Assembly (NCBI GenBank): GCA_019694975.1
Contig: JAIBAY010000003.1
Span: forward strand, 186,001 to 250,000
DNA: 64,000 nucleotides
Reading direction: 5' to 3'
DNA from: Chitinophagales bacterium
GTDB taxonomy: Bacteria > Bacteroidota > Bacteroidia > Chitinophagales > UBA10324
Below are positions 8,776 through 17,915 of the stretch, in pieces. The notes beneath the pieces are model-generated. The model was not told the DNA's origin. It saw only the letters and a program-made list of their open reading frames with translations, and did no database searches. Every line of letters starts with the position of its first letter. The stretch's first letter is position 1. The position numbers were made by a program, and so were the translations under genes.

Positions 8776-8879
8776 GGGGGAAAGATCGGAAAAAATCGGA
8801 GAGCTGTTTCGCTTTTATGCTTAATGTAAATACCGGCACAAATGGAAAATCCGTTTCTTAAATGCTCAGAAAAGAAAAA

Positions 8880-9257
8880 TTATCCTTTACGGTAGTTCTT
8901 TCTGATCACTTTATAGAATTGATAAAGTGATCCTGTATGAGCGGTCTTTATCTTTTGATAAATCTCTCTTGATTGTTCATAGGTATAACAATGCACCAGT
9001 TGATTCCTGTCATCAATCATCTGCAGCCAGCTAATCTCCTCTACAATCATTTCATTTTCCTTAGCTGCCTTAAAGCAATCCCGTGGATTTTTACAACTCA
9101 CCCCAAAATATGCGAGGTGCTCTTTTATCAGTTTCCACGCCAATTCATAGCACAATTCAAACCGCTTGATAGCTCCGTCAATTTCCAACGGTGATTCTGC
9201 TTCTTCTACAGCTGCACGCAGATTCCTGATTGCCTTTTCGTAGTCAATAAAAATCAA
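8880..9257 (-). CDS. HEPN-domain toxin of an MNT-HEPN pair (HI0074-like)
   Basis: A 125-residue all-helical protein of the nucleotidyltransferase substrate-binding (HI0074) family. It retains the HEPN RNase motif RX4H as Arg84-NQLV-His89, followed by the Tyr (HCY) that in other MNT-HEPN pairs is the AMPylation site region. FELCYELAWKLIKEHL near residue 33 is a family signature. It starts seven bases after the nucleotidyltransferase gene, so the two form one operon. By family knowledge HEPN is the toxin, a ribonuclease, and its partner neutralises it by nucleotide transfer. The frame and the motif are intact. Confidence 0.9.
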   Translation of the reverse strand: MIFIDYEKAIRNLRAAVEEAESPLEIDGAIKRFELCYELAWKLIKEHLAYFGVSCKNPRDCFKAAKENEMIVEEISWLQMIDDRNQLVHCYTYEQSREIYQKIKTAHTGSLYQFYKVIRKNYRKG

Positions 9258-9264
9258 AGCAGCT

Positions 9265-9549
9265 TTAGCGTTTATATAATACTATGCCTTGCTTTTGTAT
9301 ACGTTCCTTCAATTGTTCATTTGCAACATCAAAATTTATGATATCCACTGCACCATAAATCTCCGATGTATCAAAAACATGATGTGTGATAACCGCCAGA
9401 TCGGTGTCGGAATATTTATCAGCTTCACCGGTAGCCTTGGAACCAAACAATATTACCTTATCAGGATGCATGGAGCGTATTACCTGCTTCAGATAGTGTT
9501 CAACCTCCGCATACTTCCGAAAAATCTGCCTGGCTTCCTCTGTAATCAT
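9265..9549 (-). CDS. MNT-type minimal nucleotidyltransferase antitoxin
   Basis: A 94-residue minimal nucleotidyltransferase with the signature GSKATG then DTD (GSX10DXD), and a further Asp in DIINFD as likely third metal ligand. By family knowledge it transfers AMP to the HEPN toxin and neutralises it. The open frame extends to 9636. I prefer the ATG at 9549 because the next upstream ATG (9582) contains TATCTTTG, a perfect -7 element, at 9568-9575, which would place transcription start just before 9549. The pair sits between the two catabolic gene sets and is the only intact toxin-antitoxin module of the three in the window. Confidence 0.87.
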   Translation of the reverse strand: MITEEARQIFRKYAEVEHYLKQVIRSMHPDKVILFGSKATGEADKYSDTDLAVITHHVFDTSEIYGAVDIINFDVANEQLKERIQKQGIVLYKR

Positions 9550-9780
9550 CTTTTGACATTTATCAACCAAAGATAGTGTCATTAAACTCAAATTTTTACA
9601 GGTTAACCAAGCCTGTGTTATTCCTGCCTGCAACACATTTTATGACCCAAGTATAGCTATGGAAACCATTTACATTTTTTCAACTCAAACGGATAACAGG
9701 TGGTAACTATCTATGACTTTCCATTCATAATAGAAAAACTACAGGAGCGTTGAATGATGAACCAGCAAAGCGCAAGTGCA

Positions 9781-11136
9781 TCAGCGGCTCAATTCACTGA
9801 AACTCTCTTCAATGATATCCAGTCCTTTGTCCAGATCCTTTGCTTCAATCACCAATGGGCTTAACACCCGCACGACATTGCCATTTACACCTGCACTGAT
9901 AATGATCAACCCTTTTTCATGGCAACGCTGCAACAGTTTTTTGGTGAACTCGCCATCGGGACGGTGAATGTCGCCATCCGTTGAAATTTCAAATGCCATC
10001 ATCGCACCTATTCCACGCACATCGGATATATGTGATGGAAATTTCTTCTTTAATACAAGGAAGCGGTCGCGAACGGTTTTTCCCACCTGCATTGCCTTTG
10101 CGTTGATATTGATCTCTTTCATGTAATCAATTGTGGCAATAGCCGCAGCACAACTGACAGGATTGCCCATATAGGTTCCGCCGATTGTTCCGGGATTGAT
10201 GCTGTCGACCACTGAAGTTTTAGCCATCACCGCCCCAATAGGCATACCGCTGCCCATTGATTTTGCCCACGTGGAAATATCGGGTATGACGCCAAAATTC
10301 TGATAGGAGGCCCAGGTGCCGGTGCGGCCGAAACCTGTTTGCACCTCATCAATAATCAGCATGATGCCATGTGTATCACATACTTTCCTCAAGCCTTGTA
10401 TATATTTTTTGGGGACAACATTGAAGCCGCCTTCACCCTGCACGCATTCGATGATTATGGCCGCCACATTTTTTTCCGGAACATAGTAATGGAAGAATTC
10501 TTCGAGCTTCTTGAGGTGATAACCGGCAAATTCATCTTCACTCCTGCCGGCACCTTCGTGCGAATAGTCGGGAAATTCCAGCCGGTAAACTTCAGGGGCA
10601 AACGGTCCACATCCCATTTTATAGTTCACCTTTGAAGTAAGTGAAGTCGCCATTAAGGTTCTGCCGTGAAAGGCTCCCGTATAACAGATAATAGCCGGCC
10701 GGCCAGTCGCCTGCCGCGCAATCTTTATCGCATTCTCCACACTTTCGGCGCCGGAATTGGTGAGCAACACCTTTGTTGAATCGCCATGCGGAAAAAGTTC
10801 AATAAGCTTTTCCGCGAGATCGAGATAGAGATTATAGGCGGCCACACCAAAACAGGTATGGATGAATTTCGCCGCCTGTTCCTGAATTGCCTTTACGACT
10901 GACGGAGGGCAATGACCAGCATTTAAAACACCGATACCACCGGTAAAATCAATCAGCTCCCGCCCGTCTACATCGGTAACGATTGCGCCGGATGCGCCGG
11001 AGATGGTGGATGGCGTGAAGATGCTTAAAGCATTGGGCACCAGTTTTTTTCTGCGCTCAAATACTTCATCGCTTTTACTTTTCTTTTTGAAGATTTCGTA
11101 ACCTGTATCTTCTTTCCTGGTGGTGATGACTGCCAT
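9781..11136 (-). CDS. gabT: Class III PLP aminotransferase, 4-aminobutyrate aminotransferase-like (set 2)
   Basis: A 451-residue omega-aminotransferase, closer to classical GabT than the set 1 copy. Motifs are NSGAESVENAIKIAR near residue 128, FHGRT near 157, IDEVQTGFGRTG with Asp263, and WAKSMGSGMP with Schiff-base Lys292. The usual EPVQGEGG reads ECVQGEGG. It should move the amino group of GABA or a similar omega-amino acid to 2-oxoglutarate and release a semialdehyde for the dehydrogenase encoded just upstream. A well-formed promoter (11179-11208) lies in the 157 bp gap, so it can be transcribed apart from the SusCD operon as well as with it. The gene symbol reflects family, not proven substrate. 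Confidence 0.9.
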   Translation of the reverse strand: MAVITTRKEDTGYEIFKKKSKSDEVFERRKKLVPNALSIFTPSTISGASGAIVTDVDGRELIDFTGGIGVLNAGHCPPSVVKAIQEQAAKFIHTCFGVAAYNLYLDLAEKLIELFPHGDSTKVLLTNSGAESVENAIKIARQATGRPAIICYTGAFHGRTLMATSLTSKVNYKMGCGPFAPEVYRLEFPDYSHEGAGRSEDEFAGYHLKKLEEFFHYYVPEKNVAAIIIECVQGEGGFNVVPKKYIQGLRKVCDTHGIMLIIDEVQTGFGRTGTWASYQNFGVIPDISTWAKSMGSGMPIGAVMAKTSVVDSINPGTIGGTYMGNPVSCAAAIATIDYMKEININAKAMQVGKTVRDRFLVLKKKFPSHISDVRGIGAMMAFEISTDGDIHRPDGEFTKKLLQRCHEKGLIIISAGVNGNVVRVLSPLVIEAKDLDKGLDIIEESFSELSR

Positions 11137-11178
11137 AACGATTGTTTTTGATAGTAATGAATTTCACTTGTATTGATT

Positions 11179-11208
11179 CAAAATTACGGTAACCGGTATT
11201 CATGGCAA
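11179..11208 (-). promoter_or_regulatory. Bacteroidetes-type promoter for the set 2 aminotransferase
   Basis: On the minus strand TTG (11206-11208) is followed after exactly 19 bases by TAATTTTG (11179-11186), a full match to the Bacteroidetes primary sigma consensus. Transcription would begin near 11172, leaving a leader of about 36 nt before the ATG at 11136. Confidence 0.65.
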
Positions 11209-11293
11209 CTGACTTTAATCATGAATTGTTCACGGCAGCCTGCATGACTCATGCACTGCCGCGGCCTTCGTCGCATAAATGAAATGCGGTACC

Positions 11294-12655
11294 TTATTCT
11301 TCGATGTAAATAGTCTTGATGTTGGTGAATTCCTTCATACCATAGCCGGAAAGTTCTCTGCCGTATCCTGATTTTTTAATTCCTCCAAAGGGCAAGCGCA
11401 CATCACTCTTCACCAGTGCATTAATAAATACGCCGCCGGCATCAAGCAACCTTGCGATGTGCGCGCCTCGTTCAAGATCGCGCGTCCAAATGGAAGCGCC
11501 GAGTCCGTAGCGGTTCATATTGGCCAGGCTGACGGCTTCCGTTTCATCCTGCGCGGAAATCACTGCGGCTACCGGACCAAACATTTCTTCGTCGAAGGCA
11601 GGCACGCCGGGCCTGGCGTTAGTCAGCAAGGTGGGCGCATAGTTATTGCCGCTACGCTTGCCGCCGGTAAGTATTTCCACTCCGCGGCTTACGCATATTT
11701 GTTGCTGCTGCTCAAGTTTCTCCGCCAGGTCAATTCGCGCCATCGGCCCCATCTGTGTATCGACGAGCAACTGATTACCCTGCCTGATTCTTTTTGCACC
11801 ATCATGCAATTCCTGCAGAAATGCATCCTTTATTTTTTTCAGCACAATGAACCGTTTTGAGGCGATACATGACTGGCCGGCGTTCTGCATACGTGATTGC
11901 AAAGCAACTTTTGCAGCCCTTGCAATATCCGCATCTTCCAGCACGATCAGCGGATCGCTGCCGCCAAGTTCCAACACTGATTTCTTAATATGTTTACCGG
12001 CCAGTGACGCCACAGTGGCGCCGGCGAATTCACTGCCGGTAAGTGTTACGCCCTGAACGATATTGCTTGAAATAATTTTTTCGGTAACATCAGTATCCAC
12101 GATGAGCGACTGAAACAATCCGGGCGTGGCACCACATGTAATAAAAAGCTGTTCCAATTCCTTTGAACATTGTGAAACATTAGGTGCATGTTTCAACAAC
12201 ACAACATTACCTGCCATCAGCGCCGGCGCCGCGAAGCGGATAACTTGCCAGAAAGGGAAGTTCCACGGCATGATGGCAAACACGGCGCCCACCGGCTGAA
12301 AGGTGACAAAACTCTTTTTTGCATCAGCGGCTATCATTTCATCCTGCAGCAAAGCTTCACCATGCGTCGCATAGTACTCACATGCGCCGGCACATTTTTC
12401 AATTTCTGAACGGGCTTCCGGCAAAATCTTCCCCATCTCTGTGGAAATCGTCAGCGCAAATTTTTCCTTTTCTGCCCTCAAAAGATCTGCAACCTTCAGC
12501 AACAGATCACTCCGTTGAGAAAAGCTGCTTTTTTTCCATGTATCATATGCGGCAGAAGTGCGTGTGATTGCATCATTCAGTTGCGCGTCGGTCATCAGCG
12601 GATGCTCCGCAACAACAGACTGATCGAATGGATTAACAGACAGGAAAGTTTTCAT
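11294..12655 (-). CDS. NAD(P)-dependent succinate-semialdehyde dehydrogenase-like ALDH (set 2)
   Basis: A 453-residue ALDH-superfamily enzyme. Catalytic residues are Asn132 in MPWNFPFW, Glu229 in LELGGSDP and nucleophile Cys263 in NAGQSCIASKR. The short form, the ISTEMGK segment and PFGGIKKSGYGREL match the succinate-semialdehyde dehydrogenase (Sad/GabD) branch rather than the set 1 enzyme, so the two dehydrogenases are distinct paralogues and not recent duplicates. It begins two bases after the SusD stop, showing co-transcription with the outer membrane import pair. It would oxidise the semialdehyde made by the aminotransferase downstream, feeding succinate or a homologue into central metabolism. 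Confidence 0.9.
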   Translation of the reverse strand: MKTFLSVNPFDQSVVAEHPLMTDAQLNDAITRTSAAYDTWKKSSFSQRSDLLLKVADLLRAEKEKFALTISTEMGKILPEARSEIEKCAGACEYYATHGEALLQDEMIAADAKKSFVTFQPVGAVFAIMPWNFPFWQVIRFAAPALMAGNVVLLKHAPNVSQCSKELEQLFITCGATPGLFQSLIVDTDVTEKIISSNIVQGVTLTGSEFAGATVASLAGKHIKKSVLELGGSDPLIVLEDADIARAAKVALQSRMQNAGQSCIASKRFIVLKKIKDAFLQELHDGAKRIRQGNQLLVDTQMGPMARIDLAEKLEQQQQICVSRGVEILTGGKRSGNNYAPTLLTNARPGVPAFDEEMFGPVAAVISAQDETEAVSLANMNRYGLGASIWTRDLERGAHIARLLDAGGVFINALVKSDVRLPFGGIKKSGYGRELSGYGMKEFTNIKTIYIEE

Positions 12656-12657
12656 GA

Positions 12658-14109
12658 TCAGTAGCCGGGATATTGTTTGATGACACCATTGGTAGCCGTG
12701 ATCTCTCGCAAGGGTATCGGGAAAACCGGCAGCACATTTTCACCCAGTACTTCCTGAACCTTTTGCAAACGCGCGAGGTCGAAATAGCGATGCCCTTCAA
12801 AATTCAATTCTGCTCTGCGTTCATCCTGAACGGCTATCTCATATAATCCGGGCACATCAAAATCATCGGAAGCATACAACGGCAATCCGCGATTTTCGCG
12901 CACGATATTGAGGTCATCGAGTCCGCCACCTGCCAGTCCGCGTGCTTCCGCACGGATCAGGTACACTTCCGCGATACGAATGATCAACGCATCATTATCC
13001 TGAAAATCTTCACCACGATATTTTTGTGTTCTGCCATCGGGTTCAATGCTCAGGTCGTTGTTTTCAAAATCAACCAAACTGCTGCGCGGATCACCCGGAC
13101 GGCCTTCAAAAAATGATCTAAGATCTTTATTGGCAAGAAAGAGCACTTCTGAACGGAGGGCATCAGGACGGGAATAAGTGGCAGCATTATACTGGCTTCT
13201 GTCCTGGCCATTGAATACCAGTTCAAGCACTGCTTCAGCAGAAAGTTTGGTCGTATAAATCTGGCTGAATGCATCCACATCCATCAGGCTTGCATAACCG
13301 GCATTGATAACATCTGTGGCATAGGCATCGGCCTGCGCATAATCCTTTTTGTAGAGATTGACGCGGGCAAGCAAAGCATTCACGGCATTTTTAGTCATGA
13401 ACTGTGCCCCTTTATAAGCTGGGGGATCCAGCCGGTAATCATCATCGGCAATCAGTCCCAGTGACAAGGTAAGGTCAGCGGTAATTGCATCATATGTCGC
13501 TTCCACCGTGCTTCTTCCAACAGCCTCTTCGGGTTGCAGAATTTTCTGAACCACCGGAATTCCATATGTTGAAGACAGATCCCAATGCTCACCAAACATG
13601 CGCAACAGATCAAAGTGTGCAAGGGCGCGAATCGCCAACGCTTCGCCCTTTATATCGTTGCGAACTTCATCACTCAAAGCAGGATCCTTTACCAGGTCCA
13701 CATTGGCGATGATCTGGTTAGCGGTATAGATGGTGTTATAGATGGAAATCCAGGTATTCTGCACATAGATATTTGCGGCGGTAAGCGTTTTGTCGCCCAA
13801 TTCATTCAGGTCAGGACTGTCATATCCTCCCGTTGATCCGTTATCGCTGTATGCATCCACCATCAGCGGAAAGTATCCGCCGTAGTAATACACATCCTGC
13901 AAGGTATTATACAGGCCGATGCGGGCAGACTCCAGCGAGTTGGCATCCTGAAACATATTTTCCTGGGCCACATCATTGGGTGATGTCTGGTCAAGAAATT
14001 TCTTACAGGAAGAAGAGCAGATCATGATCAACAAACTGATCATTGTTATCACTGGCAAATAAGGATTACTGATCGTTTTCATGGTATTCATTTTATATAG
14101 CTTTTTCAT
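12658..14109 (-). CDS. SusD/RagB-family outer membrane lipoprotein
   Basis: A 483-residue surface lipoprotein that caps its SusC partner and binds the substrate. The signal ends in a lipobox around CSSSC (Cys35 from the first ATG; ATGs at codons 7 and 10 are possible starts). After it come CKKFLDQTSPNDV and helical TPR-like segments. The C-terminus has the family hallmark NFEGHRYFDLARL and PVFPIPLREI with a terminal YPGY. The gap to susC is 18 bp and to the dehydrogenase two bases. The catabolic neighbours and Lrp regulator argue for an amino-acid, peptide or amine ligand instead of a glycan (inference). Confidence 0.93.
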   Translation of the reverse strand: MKKLYKMNTMKTISNPYLPVITMISLLIMICSSSCKKFLDQTSPNDVAQENMFQDANSLESARIGLYNTLQDVYYYGGYFPLMVDAYSDNGSTGGYDSPDLNELGDKTLTAANIYVQNTWISIYNTIYTANQIIANVDLVKDPALSDEVRNDIKGEALAIRALAHFDLLRMFGEHWDLSSTYGIPVVQKILQPEEAVGRSTVEATYDAITADLTLSLGLIADDDYRLDPPAYKGAQFMTKNAVNALLARVNLYKKDYAQADAYATDVINAGYASLMDVDAFSQIYTTKLSAEAVLELVFNGQDRSQYNAATYSRPDALRSEVLFLANKDLRSFFEGRPGDPRSSLVDFENNDLSIEPDGRTQKYRGEDFQDNDALIIRIAEVYLIRAEARGLAGGGLDDLNIVRENRGLPLYASDDFDVPGLYEIAVQDERRAELNFEGHRYFDLARLQKVQEVLGENVLPVFPIPLREITATNGVIKQYPGY

Positions 14110-14127
14110 GTCAGGATCTTTGGCAGA

Positions 14128-17100
14128 TTAGAAATTGAAATTGAAACCGACTGTAAATGTTCGAGCCTGCGGATAGGCGGCATAATCCACGCCCGCTGTT
14201 TCAGGATGGTCGCCGCCCGTGGAACTGACTTCCGGATCAAATCCTGAGTAACCGCTGATCAGCAAAGGGTTTTGTACCTGTGCATAAACGTGCAGTGAAT
14301 GATAATGCTTTTCATCCTTCGGGCTGAATGTATATCCGAGGTTGATGGTACGGATGCGGAAATAGGAGGCATCCTCCAGTGTTTGCGAAGAATTCTGGTA
14401 TACATTCAGGTTGATGAGTGATGCACGGGGAATATCCGTCTGATCTCCGGGATGTTTCCACCGGTCATCCACCACATGCGTATTGTTGGCATATACCTGG
14501 TACAGGATATTATTCTCATCCCAGCCTTCATCACTCCATCCTAATGACTCATATTCACCGCGTATCAGGTTATAGACATCATTGCCCGCACTGAAGCTTG
14601 TGGCGATGGAAAGATCCCAGTTTTTCCATTCCAGTGATGTATTCAACCCGCCGTATACATCAGGCGTTGCCTTACCTATTACCTGTGCGTCATTGCCGTC
14701 AATCGTTCCATCCCCATTTAAGTCTTCATACATCGGGTCGCCTGTTTCAGGATCCACTCCTAAAAACCGGACTCCCCAAAAAGTGCCCAATGCCTGTCCT
14801 TCCTGCAGTATATGCGTTGGTGCCAGGTCGTTATAGGCATTTACCAATACGCCATCCGTGCTCAGATCAATGATTTCATTGTGGAGCGTGCTGATGTTAA
14901 ATCCAATGTCCCACTTGACGGCTTTGTGTATGGGAATGGCATTGAGAGAAAATTCAAATCCCCTGTTCAGCACATTGCCATAATTACGGGTGATGCTGGG
15001 GAAACCGGTTGTTCCGGGAATAACATCTTCGCTCAGCAGGTCCGTCTTGTTAGATTTGTAATACTCCATGGCGCCATACATCCTTCCGCCGAAAAATTCA
15101 AAGTCGAGACCGAAGTTGAGCATCTTATTGGTTTGCCATTTCAGGTTTTCATCCGCAATATTCCTCGGCGCAAGCCCTGACTGACCATTATATGTTACCG
15201 GCGTCCAGAAAGAGATGTACTGAAAATCACCGATCTCCTGATCACCGGTGAGTCCATAGCTTGCCCTGAGTTTGAGGTCGGTGAGCGTGGCATTCTTTGG
15301 CCAGAATTCTTCACCCGAAATACGCCAGCCGGCGGAGAATGCCGGAAAAAATCCATATTGATTACTGGGAGAAAAACGGGATGAACCATCAGACCTTGCA
15401 CTGACAGACAGGAGGTAAATCCCCTTGTAGTCATAGTTTACCCTGCCGAGAAATGATATGAGTGCCCAGTTGGAACCATCATCAATGCCGCCGGTGATGG
15501 TGGCGGCGCTGGAAACATTGGTGAGGTTACTGCCTATCGGGAAACCCTGGCCGCTTATATATTGCCGCCGCGAATCCGATTGCTGCATGGTAAATCCACC
15601 CACTGCATTTACATGATGCACCTCACTGAAGCTATGATCCCAGGTAAAAATATTTTCTCCCAGCCAGATAGTTTGATTGAAGGTTCCGTTGGTGGCCTTA
15701 CCTCCCACATTTTCAGCATCCACAGTGATCGGTGAAAAGTAAAGGTCATCGGCAAGGCTGGTATAATCTATTGACCAGGCACTTCTAAATTTCAATTCAC
15801 TGATAATTTTCCATTCGCCATATAACGTTCCAAGTGCACGGTAACTGTTGGTATAACCCTGGATCTCATGCGCCGATTTCACCGGATTATCCGACAGCCA
15901 GGACACCTGGTAATCTTCGAAACCTGCATACGTTCCATCTTCATTGTATACCGGCATTAAAGGCGAAGCGCCAATGGCATTGGTGACAACGCCGGTGTAA
16001 ACATCATCATTAAAACTTCTGCGGTTGCGTGAATAGGTGAATGAAAAATTCTCACCGTAGGAAAAATGATCATTCACCTGGTGATCAAGGTTTAAACGGG
16101 TGTTAAAGCGGTTGTAATAGGATTCGATTACAATGCCCTGCTGTGCGAAGTAGGAAATGCCGGAGTAAAATTTTGTTTTCTCATTTCCTCCGCGGGCTGA
16201 AAATTCGACATTGTTGATGGCGGCCGTTCTGAATATTTCATCCATCCAGTTAGTGTTCACGCCGGTGTACCATGTTTCCGGTAATGGATTGGTAAGCAGT
16301 GACGGATCGAAGTCGGGACCGAAAACACCATTATCCTGTTCGTAGGCATGTAAATCGTTGGCGCGGGCTTCTTCTTCAAGTGCCACAAACTCATCTGCAC
16401 TCAGAAAATCCAGTTGATGGGCCACTTGCTGAAAACCGGTGTAATAGTTCAGCCCGAACTGTGTTTTACCTTCAGCGCCCCGCTTGGTAGTAATCAGGAT
16501 AACGCCATTCGCAGCACGTGCACCATAAATGGCTGCGGAAGAAGCATCTTTCAGAATTTCAATCGAGGCAATATCATCAGGATTGATATCAGAAATGGAA
16601 GAAATGCTTTGCCCGTTGCCGGTCACATTTCCCTGCGTATCAAATGAAGTTGCTATACCGGAATTGCTTTCACTTAAAAGGGGAATACCATCTACCACAT
16701 AGAGTGGATTATTCTGCCCGCGGACACTGACCAGCAAACTGGAGCCCGGCGTTCCGGAAGGATTCGTCACATTCAGGCCGGTAACCTTACCTTGTATGCT
16801 TCCGGCAATATTGCCAACCGGCTGATCTTTGAATTGTTTATTTTCGACCGAAGAAACCGCACCGGTGATGTCACTCTTCTTCTGCGTGCCGTACCCTACT
16901 ACGATCACTTCCTGCAGTTCAAGGTCGGATTTCATCGTTACCATCAGTTCTGTTTTTCCCGGCAGGAAATTCACCTCCTGGCTTTGATAACCAATGTATG
17001 TAATCAGTAAGGTACCGGCTGCATCGGGTGCAGTGAGTGCAAATCTGCCGTCCTCATCCGTATTGGCACCGATCGTGGCATGATCCTTCAGGCGAATGGT

Positions 17101-17226
17101 AACTCCTATCAATGGTTCGCCCTCCGAATCTTTAATCGTTCCGCTAACATTGATTTGTGCCCAAGCAGGCATTTGCAACAGCGTGAGCAATACAATCAGA
17201 AGTTGAATGGTTGTATGTTTAATCAT
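14128..17226 (-). CDS. SusC/RagA-family TonB-dependent outer membrane transporter
   Basis: A 1032-residue TonB-dependent beta-barrel. It has a signal peptide (about residues 1-23, ending PAWAQ), a carboxypeptidase-D regulatory-like domain (about 25-105, with SGTIKDSEGEPLIGVTI), a TonB-box region with LQEVIVVGYGTQKKSDITGA, a plug domain and then the barrel ending in TVGFNFNF. SusC proteins import large or scarce nutrients together with SusD, using energy from TonB. It starts 14 bp after the Lrp/AsnC gene and leads directly into SusD and the semialdehyde dehydrogenase, an arrangement that ties this importer to amino-acid catabolism. No N-terminal FecR-type signalling domain is visible. Confidence 0.94.
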   Translation of the reverse strand: MIKHTTIQLLIVLLTLLQMPAWAQINVSGTIKDSEGEPLIGVTIRLKDHATIGANTDEDGRFALTAPDAAGTLLITYIGYQSQEVNFLPGKTELMVTMKSDLELQEVIVVGYGTQKKSDITGAVSSVENKQFKDQPVGNIAGSIQGKVTGLNVTNPSGTPGSSLLVSVRGQNNPLYVVDGIPLLSESNSGIATSFDTQGNVTGNGQSISSISDINPDDIASIEILKDASSAAIYGARAANGVILITTKRGAEGKTQFGLNYYTGFQQVAHQLDFLSADEFVALEEEARANDLHAYEQDNGVFGPDFDPSLLTNPLPETWYTGVNTNWMDEIFRTAAINNVEFSARGGNEKTKFYSGISYFAQQGIVIESYYNRFNTRLNLDHQVNDHFSYGENFSFTYSRNRRSFNDDVYTGVVTNAIGASPLMPVYNEDGTYAGFEDYQVSWLSDNPVKSAHEIQGYTNSYRALGTLYGEWKIISELKFRSAWSIDYTSLADDLYFSPITVDAENVGGKATNGTFNQTIWLGENIFTWDHSFSEVHHVNAVGGFTMQQSDSRRQYISGQGFPIGSNLTNVSSAATITGGIDDGSNWALISFLGRVNYDYKGIYLLSVSARSDGSSRFSPSNQYGFFPAFSAGWRISGEEFWPKNATLTDLKLRASYGLTGDQEIGDFQYISFWTPVTYNGQSGLAPRNIADENLKWQTNKMLNFGLDFEFFGGRMYGAMEYYKSNKTDLLSEDVIPGTTGFPSITRNYGNVLNRGFEFSLNAIPIHKAVKWDIGFNISTLHNEIIDLSTDGVLVNAYNDLAPTHILQEGQALGTFWGVRFLGVDPETGDPMYEDLNGDGTIDGNDAQVIGKATPDVYGGLNTSLEWKNWDLSIATSFSAGNDVYNLIRGEYESLGWSDEGWDENNILYQVYANNTHVVDDRWKHPGDQTDIPRASLINLNVYQNSSQTLEDASYFRIRTINLGYTFSPKDEKHYHSLHVYAQVQNPLLISGYSGFDPEVSSTGGDHPETAGVDYAAYPQARTFTVGFNFNF

Positions 17227-17240
17227 GGCGGCAGGGTTTA

Positions 17241-17732
17241 TTATTTCAAGTGTTGGTTTGTTTTGAGTAAGCGGAGGTCGGGTTGTGCAATTTTAAAAAC
17301 ACGGAAATACATGTTGGTAGATGTTTCATCCACCCCTTTAATTTTATGAATTTTCTCATTCATGAGCCAGATGAGGTGTTCATTGTTACGGCACATCACA
17401 TTCACCTCCAGGTCATAGTTGCCGGATATCATGGCGAGGAAACTGACTTCAGGCAACCTGGCGATTTTCTCTGCCACCGGAATGATCAGGTTGGCCGGAC
17501 TTACATTGATAAATATATGCGCATAAGCATGAAAACCGATTTTTTCCGGGTCTACTCTTCCTATTACCTGCAATGTTTTCGTTTCAGTGAGCCATTGCAC
17601 ACGGTTGCGGATCGTGCCCACAGAAACTTTCAACTGATCCGCTATATCGGTGAATGACTTCCTGCCATCCTGCTGCAACTGCGACAGAATCCGGAAATCC
17701 AGCTGATCAAGCTCTGTATGAGGCGCATCCAT
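17241..17732 (-). CDS. Lrp/AsnC-family transcriptional regulator
   Basis: A 163-residue feast/famine regulator if it starts at the ATG at 17732; the open frame continues upstream to 17792 but the first 20 residues there fit no family pattern. The N-terminal helix-turn-helix is seen in LDQLDFRILSQLQQDGRKSF and KVSVGTIRNRVQWL. The C-terminal half is the ligand-binding RAM domain (VSFLAMISGNYDLEVNVMC). These proteins bind amino acids and control their transport and breakdown. It is the first gene of the susC-susD-dehydrogenase operon, 14 bp before susC, and probably regulates that operon and itself through the palindromic sequence at 17791-17840. Confidence 0.92.
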   Translation of the reverse strand: MDAPHTELDQLDFRILSQLQQDGRKSFTDIADQLKVSVGTIRNRVQWLTETKTLQVIGRVDPEKIGFHAYAHIFINVSPANLIIPVAEKIARLPEVSFLAMISGNYDLEVNVMCRNNEHLIWLMNEKIHKIKGVDETSTNMYFRVFKIAQPDLRLLKTNQHLK

Positions 17733-17790
17733 ATTTATACGACTTGGCGTGTGTAAGCAAAGATTATCAGATTTCAGTAATATTTCAAGC

Positions 17791-17840
17791 AATCATTGCA
17801 TATTTTACAAAATATAATTGCAATAATGCATTTTTTGCAT
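17791..17840. promoter_or_regulatory. Candidate Lrp/AsnC operator upstream of the SusCD operon
   Basis: A perfect palindrome, ATATTTT-AC-AAAATAT, occupies 17800-17815. It is framed by repeated TTGCA/TGCAA half-sites (ATTGCA at 17795, ATTGCAAT at 17817, ATGCA at 17826, TTGCA at 17835). AT-rich inverted repeats just upstream of an Lrp-family gene are the usual autoregulatory sites. Binding itself is inferred. Confidence 0.5.
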
Positions 17841-17915
17841 TTTTCAGCATTCTTTTCTGACAAACAGGTTTTGCTGATTATTCAATCATTTGTAAAAAAA
17901 GAAATCCCGGGTTGT

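Noticed and set aside
1487..11136. Recent tandem duplication of a gabT-gabD block
   Set aside because: Key motifs and lengths differ between the copies and gene order is not repeated, so separate origins are more likely.
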